23,669 bases of DNA from Haplosporangium gracile. Its lineage: Eukaryota; Mortierellomycota; Mortierellomycetes; Mortierellales; Mortierellaceae. Positions 1 through 8,339 of the stretch are shown here, in pieces. A program made the translations under genes and the position numbers. The stretch is taken from NCBI GenBank assembly GCA_015499985.1, contig JAAAUF010000461.1, forward strand, positions 1 through 23,669, given 5' to 3'. The stretch's first letter is position 1; each line of letters starts with the position of its first letter. The notes under the pieces were generated by a model. It had not been told where the DNA came from, ran no database searches, and worked only from the letters and a program-made list of their open reading frames with translations.

Positions 1-260
1 CTTTTTGATCCTTCGATGTCGGCTCTTTCTCTCCTCCTTCTGCCGAATTCGTCGGACGCGTTGTCGACGCTTTTCTTCCTACCACTACCGTGGTGAAAAT
101 TTTTGTTATTAAGGGGTTCTGATGGTTTTACGAACGCTTTTCAGTGGTTTGTGCTTTCGACGCGTTCTTAAGTAAGTCTTCTAACTTAAGGGGGCCGCAC
201 ATGTTTATCGCCTTGTTCACGTGAAATATCTATTCTTTTCTGCAGGGGAGCTGATCTCGC
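1..260 (-). pseudogene. Probable C-terminal remnant of the F-box-like pseudogene
   Basis: On the minus strand, positions 9-29 encode ERADIEG, preceded by a basic stretch (GRRRR). The same ERADIEG heptapeptide occurs in the fragment at 6273-6467. The two DNA stretches agree at 26 of 29 bases. No long open frame links this piece to the F-box pseudogene at 261-801, but orientation and order fit a decayed C-terminal coiled region of the same gene, running off the left edge. The link is inference. The interval also holds a short inverted repeat around CTTAAG (near 167-192). Confidence 0.35.
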
Positions 261-801
261 TCAATTCTGCATTCGGTACCATTGAATCCTGCTCTTAGTC
301 ACTTTGTCGTCACCAACCACATACTCCGAAAGTTGTTTGTCACGACAAGATCGGCACATCCGGACAGTCCAGTTCAGGTTGAGTTCTTCGCCTAGGTACT
401 TGAGATTGCCTTTGCTCAATGTTGGCATTGGTGCCAGAACTGGTATTGGCCCCACATCATGCAATCTATGCCCCCACTCTTGACGTAAGATTTCAGATGG
501 GGTCCGACGGAGGCACTCCTCACAGATATAAAGGCTGCTTGCGCACATGAAAAGCATATAGCTCTTGGATTGAGGCATATCACGAAGAGTACGAAGTCGC
601 ATCTTGGGTCCAAAGGCTACCGAAAACATGTGGGGCCACAGACAGAGAGGGAACGATCTTGTTAAAGTTGGTATTGACCATTGACACCTGGGTGAGCTGG
701 GATGGGTAAAAGCTGTCGAAGATCCGTTTCCAAATTTCTGGAGGCACTCGCTTGTCAATCTGGTCGTGTGTTCAGGGTTGCGACTGGAGTTTGTTACTCA
801 T
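261..801 (-). pseudogene. F-box-like protein gene, broken by a stop and a frameshift
   Basis: Reading from ATG 801-799 on the minus strand, the frame opens with MSNKLQSQP and meets TGA at 774-772. It then continues in the same frame through an F-box-like helix region (VPPEIWKRIFDSFYPSQLTQ, then VSMVNTNFNKIVPSLSV). Around 636-648 the sense moves to the next frame, giving WPHMFSVAFGPKMRLRTLRD and SKSYMLFMCASSLYICEECL. After that come a cysteine pair (MCRSC) and a stop at 263-261. F-box proteins recruit substrates to SCF ubiquitin ligases through Skp1. A family of short F-box proteins with a following CxxC-type segment is common in Mortierella-like genomes (recalled, not searched). Neither interruption has convincing splice sites around it, so I call a pseudogene. 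Alternatives are a sequencing error at the frameshift or an unrecognised intron. Confidence 0.7.
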
Positions 802-1342
802 GTTGAGAGAATTGTGAAAGACTGTCGAAAAAATGAGCGAAGGAATAGAAAAATGATTTTTAATCCAAGGTCCCTGACAACATTAAATGGATGCTGTCGA
901 GGGCGCAGGTAACATTCCAACCTCGTCAATTAAAAGAGCAGTTACTTCGGTGCTCTTATGCAACCTCGGATTCGGTGACGTTATCTTCTTTGTTTTTATA
1001 GTGACACATAAGGGCTTTTCCACTTCAAGTTCATTGAGTTCTATAATAATAATAGGGGTCGTCAAACTACGGGCAAATCCAAAATAAATCCGTCGCTCGT
1101 TTGCGCATTTGACATTTTTCTGTCGACTGCGCAAGTCTTCTAATACGAAAATGCGAACGCACAAACCTACGACCCTCGACGTATTTCGCAAACTCAAGAT
1201 GCGCGTTCGGTAGTGGCAGAATTCGTCAAACGAGAAGAGAAAATAAAAGACTTTTTTTCTCGTTCAGAAGAATCAAACACCATTCCATCTACTTCTCTCA
1301 CAACCAATTGGACACACCTTTTTCCCTCACTCCACCTACACC
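802..1342. other. Intergenic region with a possible promoter for the 1343 gene
   Basis: There is no convincing gene here. The left part is AT-rich. Around 1100-1215 there are repeated TGCG and CGTATT words, including one copy of a 14-base direct repeat (1142-1155). The right part looks like a fungal promoter and leader: an A-rich AAAATAAAAG stretch near 1240, a CCAAT box at 1304-1308 and a pyrimidine-rich leader up to the ATG at 1343. A 104-codon minus-strand frame (883-1197) is probably fortuitous. Confidence 0.5.
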
Positions 1343-1849
1343 ATGACTCCTATCAAGAACAACAAATACCTCCAACCCAAACCTAGGGTTCTCACTCGTC
1401 GTGCAAGGGGCCATCGCATCTCTCTTGACCCCCGAGACTACCAGCCTGTAAGTATAACAATTAAGATCACACACAAAAAAAGAGCAACTCCGCCCGTTTC
1501 TGTCAACCTTGTCTGTAACAATTTTTTTCTTATTTGTTCTCGTTTAGTTGACGCCCTCATCGTCCTCCTCCTCTGAGGTTGACACCGCATCCCATCAACC
1601 CTCAGCCTCTTCGTACGAGACTCCTCGTTCTGCGTCTCTTTCGTTGCCTGCTGAAGACCAGGATGGTACTCCCGCGGGACCGTCGTCTGTCCAGAAGTAG
1701 CGGAAGAGAAAAAAGCCATGAAAGTGACATGTGCGTGAAGAAAACAACGGGCAAAAAGGGGCCAAACAGTCGTCTCGTTTGACGAAATGCGTTGGCGTAT
1801 TTGATTTGAGTACGTGAAAATGGATACTCGAAAAGAATACGAAAATGCG
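1142..1849 (+). repeat. 14-base direct repeat flanking the small gene
   Basis: AATACGAAAATGCG occurs at 1142-1155 and again at 1836-1849 in the same orientation, about 690 bases apart, with the two-exon gene between. Both copies sit in short regions dense in GCGTATT and its reverse complement. The right-hand region also contains a perfect inverted repeat with arms GCGTAT and ATACGC (1864-1879, four-base loop). They could be the ends of a small non-autonomous element or clustered binding sites. No target-site duplication was identified. Confidence 0.5.
1343..1700 (+). CDS. Small two-exon serine-rich protein, unknown function
   Basis: I do not recognise this protein. Exon 1 is 1343-1447 (35 codons) and exon 2 is 1548-1700 (50 codons plus TAG). 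The intron (1448-1547, 100 nt) begins GTAAGT and ends in a pyrimidine run and TTTAG, in phase 0. The spliced product is 85 residues. It has a basic N-terminal third (KPRVLTRRARGHRISLDPRD), then a Ser/Pro-rich, presumably disordered tail (TPSSSSSEVDTASH and PRSASLSLPAED). There is no signal peptide or membrane segment. Support comes from the perfect donor, the open frame across the junction, the ATG context (CACCATGACT) and a CCAAT box 35 bases upstream. It could be a nuclear or chromatin-associated small protein judging by its basic region, but that is a guess. It could also be the remaining 5' end of a larger gene. Confidence 0.55.
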
Positions 1850-2138
1850 TACTCCCCTTTTGCGCGTATTGAAATACGCTCGGTCCCATTTCACGCCGTC
1901 TGACAAGGGCTTTGACGACCCCTAATGCCTTCAACCAGAGCAGCCAGCCATTCCTCTTGGTGCTATAAAAAGAGCACGTGGCGCAAAGCCTGGCCCTCGT
2001 TCCTCGGTCCTCTCCGCGACCAACCAAGCGAGTGTCGGTGGCATCATTTTAGTTGTTCTTGCAAGTAGTCCTTTTTTTACCTTTCTAAATAAATATACGA
2101 TGTCCTTCAAGCAATTTCTAGTGCCCAATGAGCACTGT
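1701..2138. other. Intergenic region with a TATA-like promoter
   Basis: This stretch contains the second 14-base repeat copy and the GCGTAT inverted repeat. A TATAAAA box follows at 1964-1970, with a pyrimidine-rich leader and an ATG at 2100. The frame from 2100 begins MSFKQFLVPNE but soon enters the repeats beginning at 2139. It is probably a truncated or fortuitous start rather than a live gene. Confidence 0.4.
1964..1970 (+). promoter_or_regulatory. TATA box
   Basis: TATAAAA is followed about 130 bases downstream by an ATG in a pyrimidine-rich leader. No convincing gene follows, so this may be an orphan promoter. Confidence 0.35.
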
Positions 2139-2783
2139 GATCAACTATGCTGGCAGGCTTACATTAGCCCTTGGCTGCCATTCCATGTCACAGACCACTG
2201 TCTCTACCATGCCACTGCATCCTCAGCCCTCTATTACCTGTTCAACGCTCTTTCAACTTTGGTGTCCAATGGCAGCAGTCTCACTTTTTATCGGCCCAAC
2301 ATTTCTCTCGCTGTATGTGACTTGTCCCTCTCCCCTCCAGCCTGTGCACAAACTCACAACGGCTTCCTATTTCTCAAAATGTCAAAAACACAAGCGACCA
2401 AGATTCCGGCGGTAGCCACAGTGCATGATCTTGCGCCTGCGCCTCACCATTGTAGACCAAATATGTTATTGCGCCCGAGATCAACTATCCTGACCTTTCA
2501 GGCTTACATTAGCCAATAGCAGCCATCCCATTTCGCAGCTGCAACAGAATAGATCATAATCCATCGATCCTAATCCATTACCATCTCAGACTGTATTTAA
2601 ATAGCTGTACATTAGTAACAATGATCCCCTTTCAAAGCTCCATCTTCACTCCCCTCTTGTCCCTTTCTTTGTCTTCACTCGTCTTCTCCCCCTTGTACTC
2701 ACCTCACCTATTGCAGCAGCCCTCAGCCTCTACCATACCATTGCATCCTCATAACCTTGCCCCTGCGCCTCACCACTGTGGAC
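2139..2783 (+). repeat. Degenerate direct repeats, about 330-345 base offset
   Basis: Several words recur in the same orientation. GATCAACTAT occurs at 2139 and 2479. CAGGCTTACATTAGCC occurs at 2154-2169 and 2499-2514. CCTGCGCCTCACCA occurs at 2436-2449 and 2762-2775. A diverged CTCTACCAT-GCATCCTCA word occurs at 2202 and 2728. The first three pairs have offsets of 326-345, while the fourth has 526, so this is a rearranged duplication rather than a clean tandem. The 139-codon frame from 2100 that crosses it shows no recognisable domain and I do not call it a gene. Confidence 0.6.
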
Positions 2784-3102
2784 TATACCTGTTGTAGCGC
2801 TCCACAAAATCCCCTTTTTTTGGCCTTTTCTTTACTCTAAAATCAAAAAAAAAAGCGACAATGCGAAATCCAGGGGAAAGGGGCGAAGGGAGTGAGAGGG
2901 CTGAGGAATCACAATGCAGTTGTAATGGTTTTCAGCCACTCGTGTCCTGTACAGCCCACTGTGTTTCTATCGGCCTAAGGGTTCTTCCGTCCAGGGATTT
3001 CTTCGGGTCCCACACAACAAAAAATCATATAAAAACGTATGTGTTATTCCAGCGTGACCCAACCAACAGTTTTAAAAAAATTGCCCTACAACGATTTTCA
3101 AC
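2784..3102. promoter_or_regulatory. Upstream region of the carboxylesterase gene
   Basis: No gene is seen; an 81-codon frame from 2861 has no features. A TATA-like TATAAAAA lies at 3028-3035, 68 bases before the esterase ATG, and an A-rich leader follows. Confidence 0.45.
3028..3035 (+). promoter_or_regulatory. TATA box of the carboxylesterase gene
   Basis: TATAAAAA lies 68 bases upstream of the ATG at 3103, at a sensible distance and orientation for the core promoter. Confidence 0.5.
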
Positions 3103-5650
3103 ATGAAGATACCACCTAAGCTCCTTTTAGTGGCCACATCCTTAGCCTTTAAGACTTCTCAGGCTGCCACTCTTGCTCAATCCCATTCTCTCCACCATGA
3201 CTCTCTCATAGTAAGAAGCCTAAGCAACGACTACAACGCTCCCTCCGCCTCTGAATTCGAGGGAGTCCATCTCTTGGTCGAGAACGATCTTGACAGCCGG
3301 TCACCTCGATTCCCCATCATCCTAATCTCCAAGAAGGCCTCGCATGCTGATGGCATGGCTGCGTGCAAATCCCTTGGGGAAAGCGGATACACTCTCCTTG
3401 CAGGTGGAGCCAACCTTTCCAGCATCTTTGCCAGCACACCTGTGGCAGCGGAAGAAGTCGCCAGCGTGTCCACCTTTTGGGTTGACAATGGTAAGCAATT
3501 CATAACAGCCTCAAAAACATCTGTTGTTTGCTATCAATTGACAACTAATTTTTTTCGTGTAATCAACCTAATGCCTCTCTCTCTCCATTTATTCACCTGT
3601 TTTATTTCTGTTTGCTTAACCTACTCTGATAGTGGTCGACAGCAACCAGAGCTGCATGGCAGTCGACAAAACAGGAGCATCGCAGTACGTTGCGTGTGAT
3701 AGCCAGCTGCCGACATTGTGCTTCAACACGGCACCCAATGCACACTTTTTGGTCCCCGATACCCATCGCCAAATCAAGGTTAGCGCCCCGAAGGCAGGCA
3801 TCCTCCAGGGCTATCGCGACGGAAACTCATTCCGATTCCTCGGTATCCCATATGCCCAGCCACCTGTGGGCAAGTTGCGCTTCAGGGAGCCCAAGCCATA
3901 TGTTCCCACAAAAAAATCCAAGGCTCAAGACGCCACCAAGTATGGAAACGTTTGCCCTCAGCAGGTGGGCAACGACGTTCAGGCTCGTCTCGGTACAGTC
4001 CTGACCAACCAAGTCCCCGAGAACGAGGACTGCCTTTATCTGAATGTGTATACGCCTAGCTTAAAGGCGAGCAGCACTCAAGCTTTGCTACCTGTCATGG
4101 TGTACATCCATGGAGGTGGACTTGCGGCTCTCTCGGGCAGTACACCTCTATTTGAGGTATGTTTCCCAGCGGTCTCTTCGTTTTAAACATTTTCTTTCTT
4201 GCTTTCTCATGAATCAGCTTTTAATTGGAAAGAAAATCTTCCTTCTATTTTACTCTCCATATCATAAAAGCCCGGTAATCTGGTGTCGCGTGGTGGCGTC
4301 GTCTTCGTGACAATCAATTACCGCCTTGGCATCCTGGGAGTCTTCCAGAACAAGGCTGGTGGGATCCCTGCCTCTGAGGCACCAGGCAACCTTGCTACGC
4401 GCGATCAGATCATGGCCCTCCAATGGGTGCGCGACAATATTGCTGCTTTTGGAGGCGATCCCCATCAAGTCACCCTTGTGGGTCAAAGTGCTGGCGGTTA
4501 CAGCATCCGAGCACTGCTGGGAACTCCAAGCGCTAACTCGCTCTATAAGAACGTGATCGTTCAATCCGACCCTGTGGAAGTGTAAGTCCTGAATCCGACT
4601 GACAGGGAAGAAGATGAAGGAGGTACAGCCAGTTCTTTGACTCATACGGAATATTTTGTTGTTTGCTCATCTATTTTTTTTTGGATTAGCCCATTGGCGA
4701 ACGAGACGATGATCGCCTACGTCTCCAGCTTGGCAATGAAGGCTCTTGGCTGCGATGAGGCAGACATTGCCTGTGCCCGTAGAAAACCCTATGTGGAGCT
4801 CGTGCAGGCGCAGAACCAGGCGGTAGCAGCTGTCTACAACCCTCCTGGCGGTCCCTACTCGTGGATTCTTCCGGCTCCCATTTTCCGCCCGGCTGTTGAC
4901 CGCGAGCTGGTGATGGGTGATCTCTTCCAGCTGGCTCCCAAGAGTCAATACAACAATGCGGCAAACATCCTCTGGGGATTTCTCGAGGAAGACGCTGGCA
5001 TTTTCGTGGGCAGTATTCCTAACCCGATCCCATTGGATGGCCTCAACAGCACCACAGCGAATTTCGCACCAGGTTTTCCCGGTGACATCTTCCTCGCCTC
5101 GCCTTCATTGTACCCGGTCAACGCCTCGGACTCCGATGGCGTTCGTGGCATGCTCAGCATTGCTGCGACCGATTGGTATTTCCGCTGCCCGCTCCTCAAC
5201 ATCACTCGCACCATGGCCTCCCAGTCGAGCGGTGTGTACGCCTACCAATTCAAACATGGTCGCGAGCTGCCCCTCCAATATTCCAACAGCTTTTGTGCTT
5301 CCCCTGAGCATCTCTGCCATGGCGAGGATGCGCTTCCAGCCTTTGGTAACGGCGACTATTTCTTGGGATTTGGTCAGACCAGTGACGATGCCCGCTTCTC
5401 ACGTCAGGTGATGGACCGGTTCACGACCTTTGCCAAGACTGGATCGCCTAACCCACTGCCTGACCAACGAGGCTATGAATATGTCAACATGGATGTTGTC
5501 AGTGTTCAGTGGGACCCAGTCACTCCGGCGGCCGAAAGTATTCTGCTGTTTGACTTCCCCAAGGGCGAACAAACCCAAGCACTGGAAAGGACGAGATGCA
5601 GTTACATTGAGCAGTCTCGACCCTACGACTTCTTAGCCCATGAGCCCTGA
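3103..5650 (+). CDS. Secreted type-B carboxylesterase with N-terminal C-type-lectin-like domain
   Basis: Four exons: 3103-3490, 3633-4156, 4271-4581 and 4690-5650, giving 727 residues. Introns are 142, 114 and 108 nt, and the first and third have GTAAG donors. Residues 1-22 form a signal peptide (KLLLVATSLAF core). Residues about 70-161 resemble a C-type-lectin fold: C88, a FWVDN at 125-129, then C137-x13-C151-x7-C159, the spacing of the last three canonical CTLD cysteines. From about residue 175 a type-B carboxylesterase/lipase follows: GIPYAQPPVGKLRF, the EDCLYLNVYTP signature, oxyanion HGGG (289-292), nucleophile GQSAGG (Ser377), an acidic LEEDAG (507-511) and a His motif CHGED (His618). 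These enzymes hydrolyse carboxylic esters outside the cell. Two details are unusual. The nucleophile elbow has Gln where Glu is common. The acid region reads EEDAG, so the catalytic acid is probably Glu508 or Asp509. The start fits because it opens the signal peptide right after a TATA-led leader. Confidence 0.9.
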
Positions 5651-5990
5651 GCTTAGGTAGTTTTCCATCCAAGTTAATTTGATTGAATATTACTGTTTTT
5701 TGCTTATTTTTATCCGACTTTTCCCATAATAAATTGTTGTATTTGAAAGTGAATCTACAGTACATCTAAAAATGATATCAATGCTGTTTTTTTTTCGCTT
5801 TTTTCTTATTTTTCTACTGCCGGGATAATTTCTTTTAGCAAGCATACCTAGCACGTCTAATATGAAAGAAAACTCTGGAACTCAGGCACACACTAAAAAA
5901 AAGTTTCATTGTTCTATTTTTATTCGTTGTAAAATGATTTCTAGCAATGTCCAGAAAGGTCATTGGTACCATTTCTTGACTAGCATATTA
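5651..5990. terminator. 3' region of the esterase with a poly(A) signal
   Basis: AATAAA at 5728-5733 lies 78 bases after the stop codon and is the likely cleavage signal. The rest, up to the transposase relic, is AT-rich with no gene seen. Confidence 0.55.
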
Positions 5991-6240
5991 TTATGCAACT
6001 AATATCTTGTGTGCCTTTCCTTTCGCCTTCAACAACGCCTGAACACGATTAGGCATAGATGTATAAAGGGACTGGATGTATGCTATGGGATTTTTCTCCT
6101 ATTTCTCTAGCACAACTTCCTACAAATTGTAAATGCTCGTGGGTCTGTGGTAGCTAAGTCCTATTTGAACTTTGAGATAGTTCCAAACATGTTTGATTGG
6201 ACGTGTGCGTACACATCACGTCCAGGTAATACGTGTCGAG
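5991..6240 (-). mobile_element. Decayed Tc1/mariner transposase 3' end
   Basis: Read on the minus strand, one frame gives a recognisable Tc1-like C-terminus: RPIKHVWNYLKVQIGL, then AYIQSLYTSMPNRVQALLKA, ending KAHKILVA before TAA at 5993-5991. In Tc1 elements the first motif is the region of PDLNPIEHVW, whose Glu is the last acid of the DDE triad. Here that position is Lys, and three in-frame stops (6218-6216, 6122-6120 and 6101-6099) interrupt the frame, so the copy is dead. At least one stop replaces a family Trp. The N-terminal DNA-binding part and both terminal inverted repeats are absent, or too diverged to see. The fragment abuts another relict in opposite orientation (6273-6467). Confidence 0.8.
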
Positions 6241-6272
6241 TAGTGTTAAAATAACCGAATCCCTTAAATAAG

Positions 6273-6467
6273 TTAGAAATTTCTGCACGCGATCAAAGCA
6301 TCAACGACGCGGCCTTGAAGTATAATGAAGCAGGGATTGAAAGAGCCGATATTGAAGGATTAAAAAGTAACGTCGCTATGAACGCTTGGCTGCCAAGCGC
6401 CAGTTGCATTATGAAAGAATGTAACAATGATGATGTTGATGGCATGATGAGAAATGTTTCAATATAA
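6273..6467 (+). pseudogene. C-terminal fragment related to the left-edge F-box-family remnant
   Basis: An open frame from about 6273 to TAA 6465-6467 reads LEISARDQSINDAALKYNEA, GIERADIEGLKSNVAMNAWL and a short acidic tail (KECNNDDVDGMMRN). It has no start or upstream domain of its own. Its ERADIEG core and flanking bases match positions 1-29 (minus strand) at 26 of 29 bases, so both seem to be C-termini of the same gene family, in opposite orientations about 6.3 kb apart. Function is unknown; the helical, charged character suggests a coiled segment. It may have been truncated by insertion of the Tc1-like element next to it. Confidence 0.45.
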
Positions 6468-6739
6468 ACTGCGGCATGAAATAGGTTCAAAGTCGGCGTC
6501 AGGTTAAGAAGGTTGGTGCAGCGAGGTCAAAAGGCGATCTTACAACCTTGAACCTTTCAAACCTACTGCATTGTTCAAAATAGTGACCGGTTCTTTTTAC
6601 AAAGGAATCAAAATACTGTAAGATGTGTGCAAGTCAAGTAATTACTACAGTGTGCTATGAAGTCTTCACAATCGAGCCTTGGGGATCTTATGCTATGGAA
6701 TCCCTCAATACCAGGCTGCGACCTAAGGGCGCGGATCAG
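6468..6739. other. Intergenic, nothing recognised
   Basis: No open frame with recognisable features, repeat or RNA structure was seen between the F-box-family fragment and the end of the ADP-ribosyltransferase-like gene. Confidence 0.4.
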
Positions 6740-7261
6740 TTAACCATAGTGATAATATCCAATTATGGTACTGGGGCTGATCCAAGAATGGACTAATACT
6801 TCTCTGTGCTCGATAACTATGTTGTTGTAATAAAATCCAAGGAAGGGTGACCGCTTGATAAATCATACAGGGAGATGCCGGGATGCAGTCGTACACAAGA
6901 GATTATAGTGACGACCGATTGCTCTCTGTAGACCCAGCGAAGGGCGACTTGGCTCTGCGTGGTTGAAATGAATTGTGAGCGTATGAAGACACGGGGTCCG
7001 CCTCTTTCAACGCGCTCCTTTATTGCCCGTTGAGCACTTTGAACTGTTGGATGGAGGCCAAACTCAAGGTTATCTTGCTGGTGTAGAACTCGGAAAATAA
7101 ACTGCATAAAGGAGCGAGGGATCCTTAGTAAACTTATAGTGCAGCAAGAGGTTAATTTTGAAAGGCCTGATAAAGGCGTTGACAATGCTTTACTGTATTT
7201 TCGAGATCACTTACGAGAAACTGGAGAATGGAACCAAAGACAGAAAAATCACCAAAGTCAT
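6740..7261 (-). pseudogene. Broken gene with an ADP-ribosyltransferase-like domain
   Basis: A candidate first exon (7261-7215) encodes a hydrophobic, signal-peptide-like start and ends at a GTAAGT donor (7214-7209). Acceptors near CTATAAG or TACTAAG put it in frame with the main body. The body shows three elements resembling the Arg-Ser-Glu class of ADP-ribosyltransferase folds, in the right order: an Arg in FRVLHQQDN, the Ser-Thr-Thr motif in SQFISTTQS, and a Glu in HREVLV. The last lies in a different frame from the first two, so the gene is broken near 6820-6846; the upstream frame stops at 6817 and the downstream one at 6740. Fungal relatives of this fold include secreted proteins that transfer ADP-ribose to protein or DNA targets, but the assignment rests on short motifs only. 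It could be a pseudogene, a sequencing error or a missed intron. Confidence 0.45.
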
Positions 7262-7814
7262 GGGTCCACTTAATGAGTGTCACTGCGGTAGAGAAGATTG
7301 AGAGTGGGATTGGGGAAAGAGGGAGAGTAATAACGACTTACGGCCCTGTGCAAATAACTTTATCCAAAAAACGGTTTCCTTTCTATATTTTGCCTCTTCC
7401 TGCCCACTAAGAACGTGCCAGGGCCGGCAAGGGATTTGCTCAGAACGACAATTCAATTGCAACGCCTCTCAGCCTTATTATTACCGACACACACCATTCT
7501 CCTTTTCGTGCTGTGTGTGTGATTTGTGTGCTGTATGAGTGAACTAAAGTGAGAACGAAGGAGAGAAACTGTAATTGGCAACCGGCACGCCTCCTTTTTT
7601 TCATCGGCTTCTCACAAAACACCATTCAGTTGGATATTCACACCGCCTTCCTCATCATTCCTTTCTTTTTTTTTCTAGCAGCCCAAAAGCCAAGGTATTC
7701 TTGAAATCATAAAAATGCTTAAATACAAGGAAATCTCCTACTTTTTTACTTACTGCTCAATCCAACGTTGTCTCTCGCCTTTCATCTATTTAGAAATCTC
7801 CCTCATGAACAAGA
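7262..7814. other. Intergenic region upstream of the cysteine-rich gene
   Basis: No gene is seen. The region has a GT-rich CTGTGTGTGTGATTTGTGTG stretch near 7510 and a long pyrimidine run ending TTTCTAG near 7677. That run would serve as a splice acceptor for a 5' leader intron, and more pyrimidine-rich leader follows it. Confidence 0.4.
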
Positions 7815-8339
7815 ATGCACTTCTCCACCGCCTCCGTTTTTTCCCCCATGACCCTGGTTCTCTCCACCATGGCCGTCCTACCCACCACAACTTCCGCCGG
7901 TACCCTCGCTCCCCGTGCCGCCCTAATGCTATGCGGCTAATGCCTCGAAGACGTCATGGTTCTTCTCCAACCCGCCTGTTCTAACCTCTCCAACATTGAC
8001 ACCATCAAAAAGTTTGCAGACAGCAAATTGACCCCTCGATACCGCAAGTGCTACTGCAGCCTGCCCGCCGGTAACGCCTGGTACCAGACTTGTCTGATGA
8101 CCAACAAGTGTAATGCGGAAATGATGGGCCTAGCCGCTAAGTGTGTCAAGATTTTGAGAACTAAGACTGTTTGTATTGCTAAGGCCGGATCTGGCTCTGG
8201 TTCTGGTTCTGGGTCGAGCGGCGCTAGTGATAATGCTACTGTGAATGTTCTTGCTAGTGGCGATCTGTCCGGAAAGGCCGTCGCGTCGAGTGTTGGTGTC
8301 GTTACTGCTCCCGCTGCCGTCTTCGCCACATTGTTGTAA
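7815..8339 (+). pseudogene. Cysteine-rich GPI-anchor-type secreted protein, interrupted by an in-frame TAA
   Basis: From ATG 7815 the frame encodes a signal-peptide-like start (FSPMTLVLSTMAVLP), reaches LMLCG, meets TAA at 7938-7940 (codon 42), and continues in the same frame to TAA 8337-8339. Counting through the stop there are 174 positions. Nine cysteines lie at 40, 43, 55, 79, 81, 93, 99, 110 and 120, including a CYC pair. A Gly/Ser repeat linker (GSGSGSGSGSSG) and a hydrophobic C-terminus (VGVVTAPAAVFATLL) typical of a GPI-attachment signal follow. Such proteins sit on the fungal cell surface. The cysteine framework runs straight across the stop, and CAA to TAA would make it in one step. 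The downstream ATG at 7956 would give 127 residues with no signal peptide, unlikely to be secreted. Readthrough cannot be excluded. Confidence 0.6.

Noticed and set aside
883..1197. Minus-strand frame of 104 codons ending with LLIDEVGMLPAPSTASI, faintly like a helicase Walker B region
   Set aside because: Only a few residues match, no Walker A or other helicase motif is nearby, and the upstream half looks random.
2100..2519. 139-codon plus-strand frame after a TATA box
   Set aside because: It crosses degenerate repeats, has no recognisable domain and no matching neighbour frame; treated as fortuitous or truncated.
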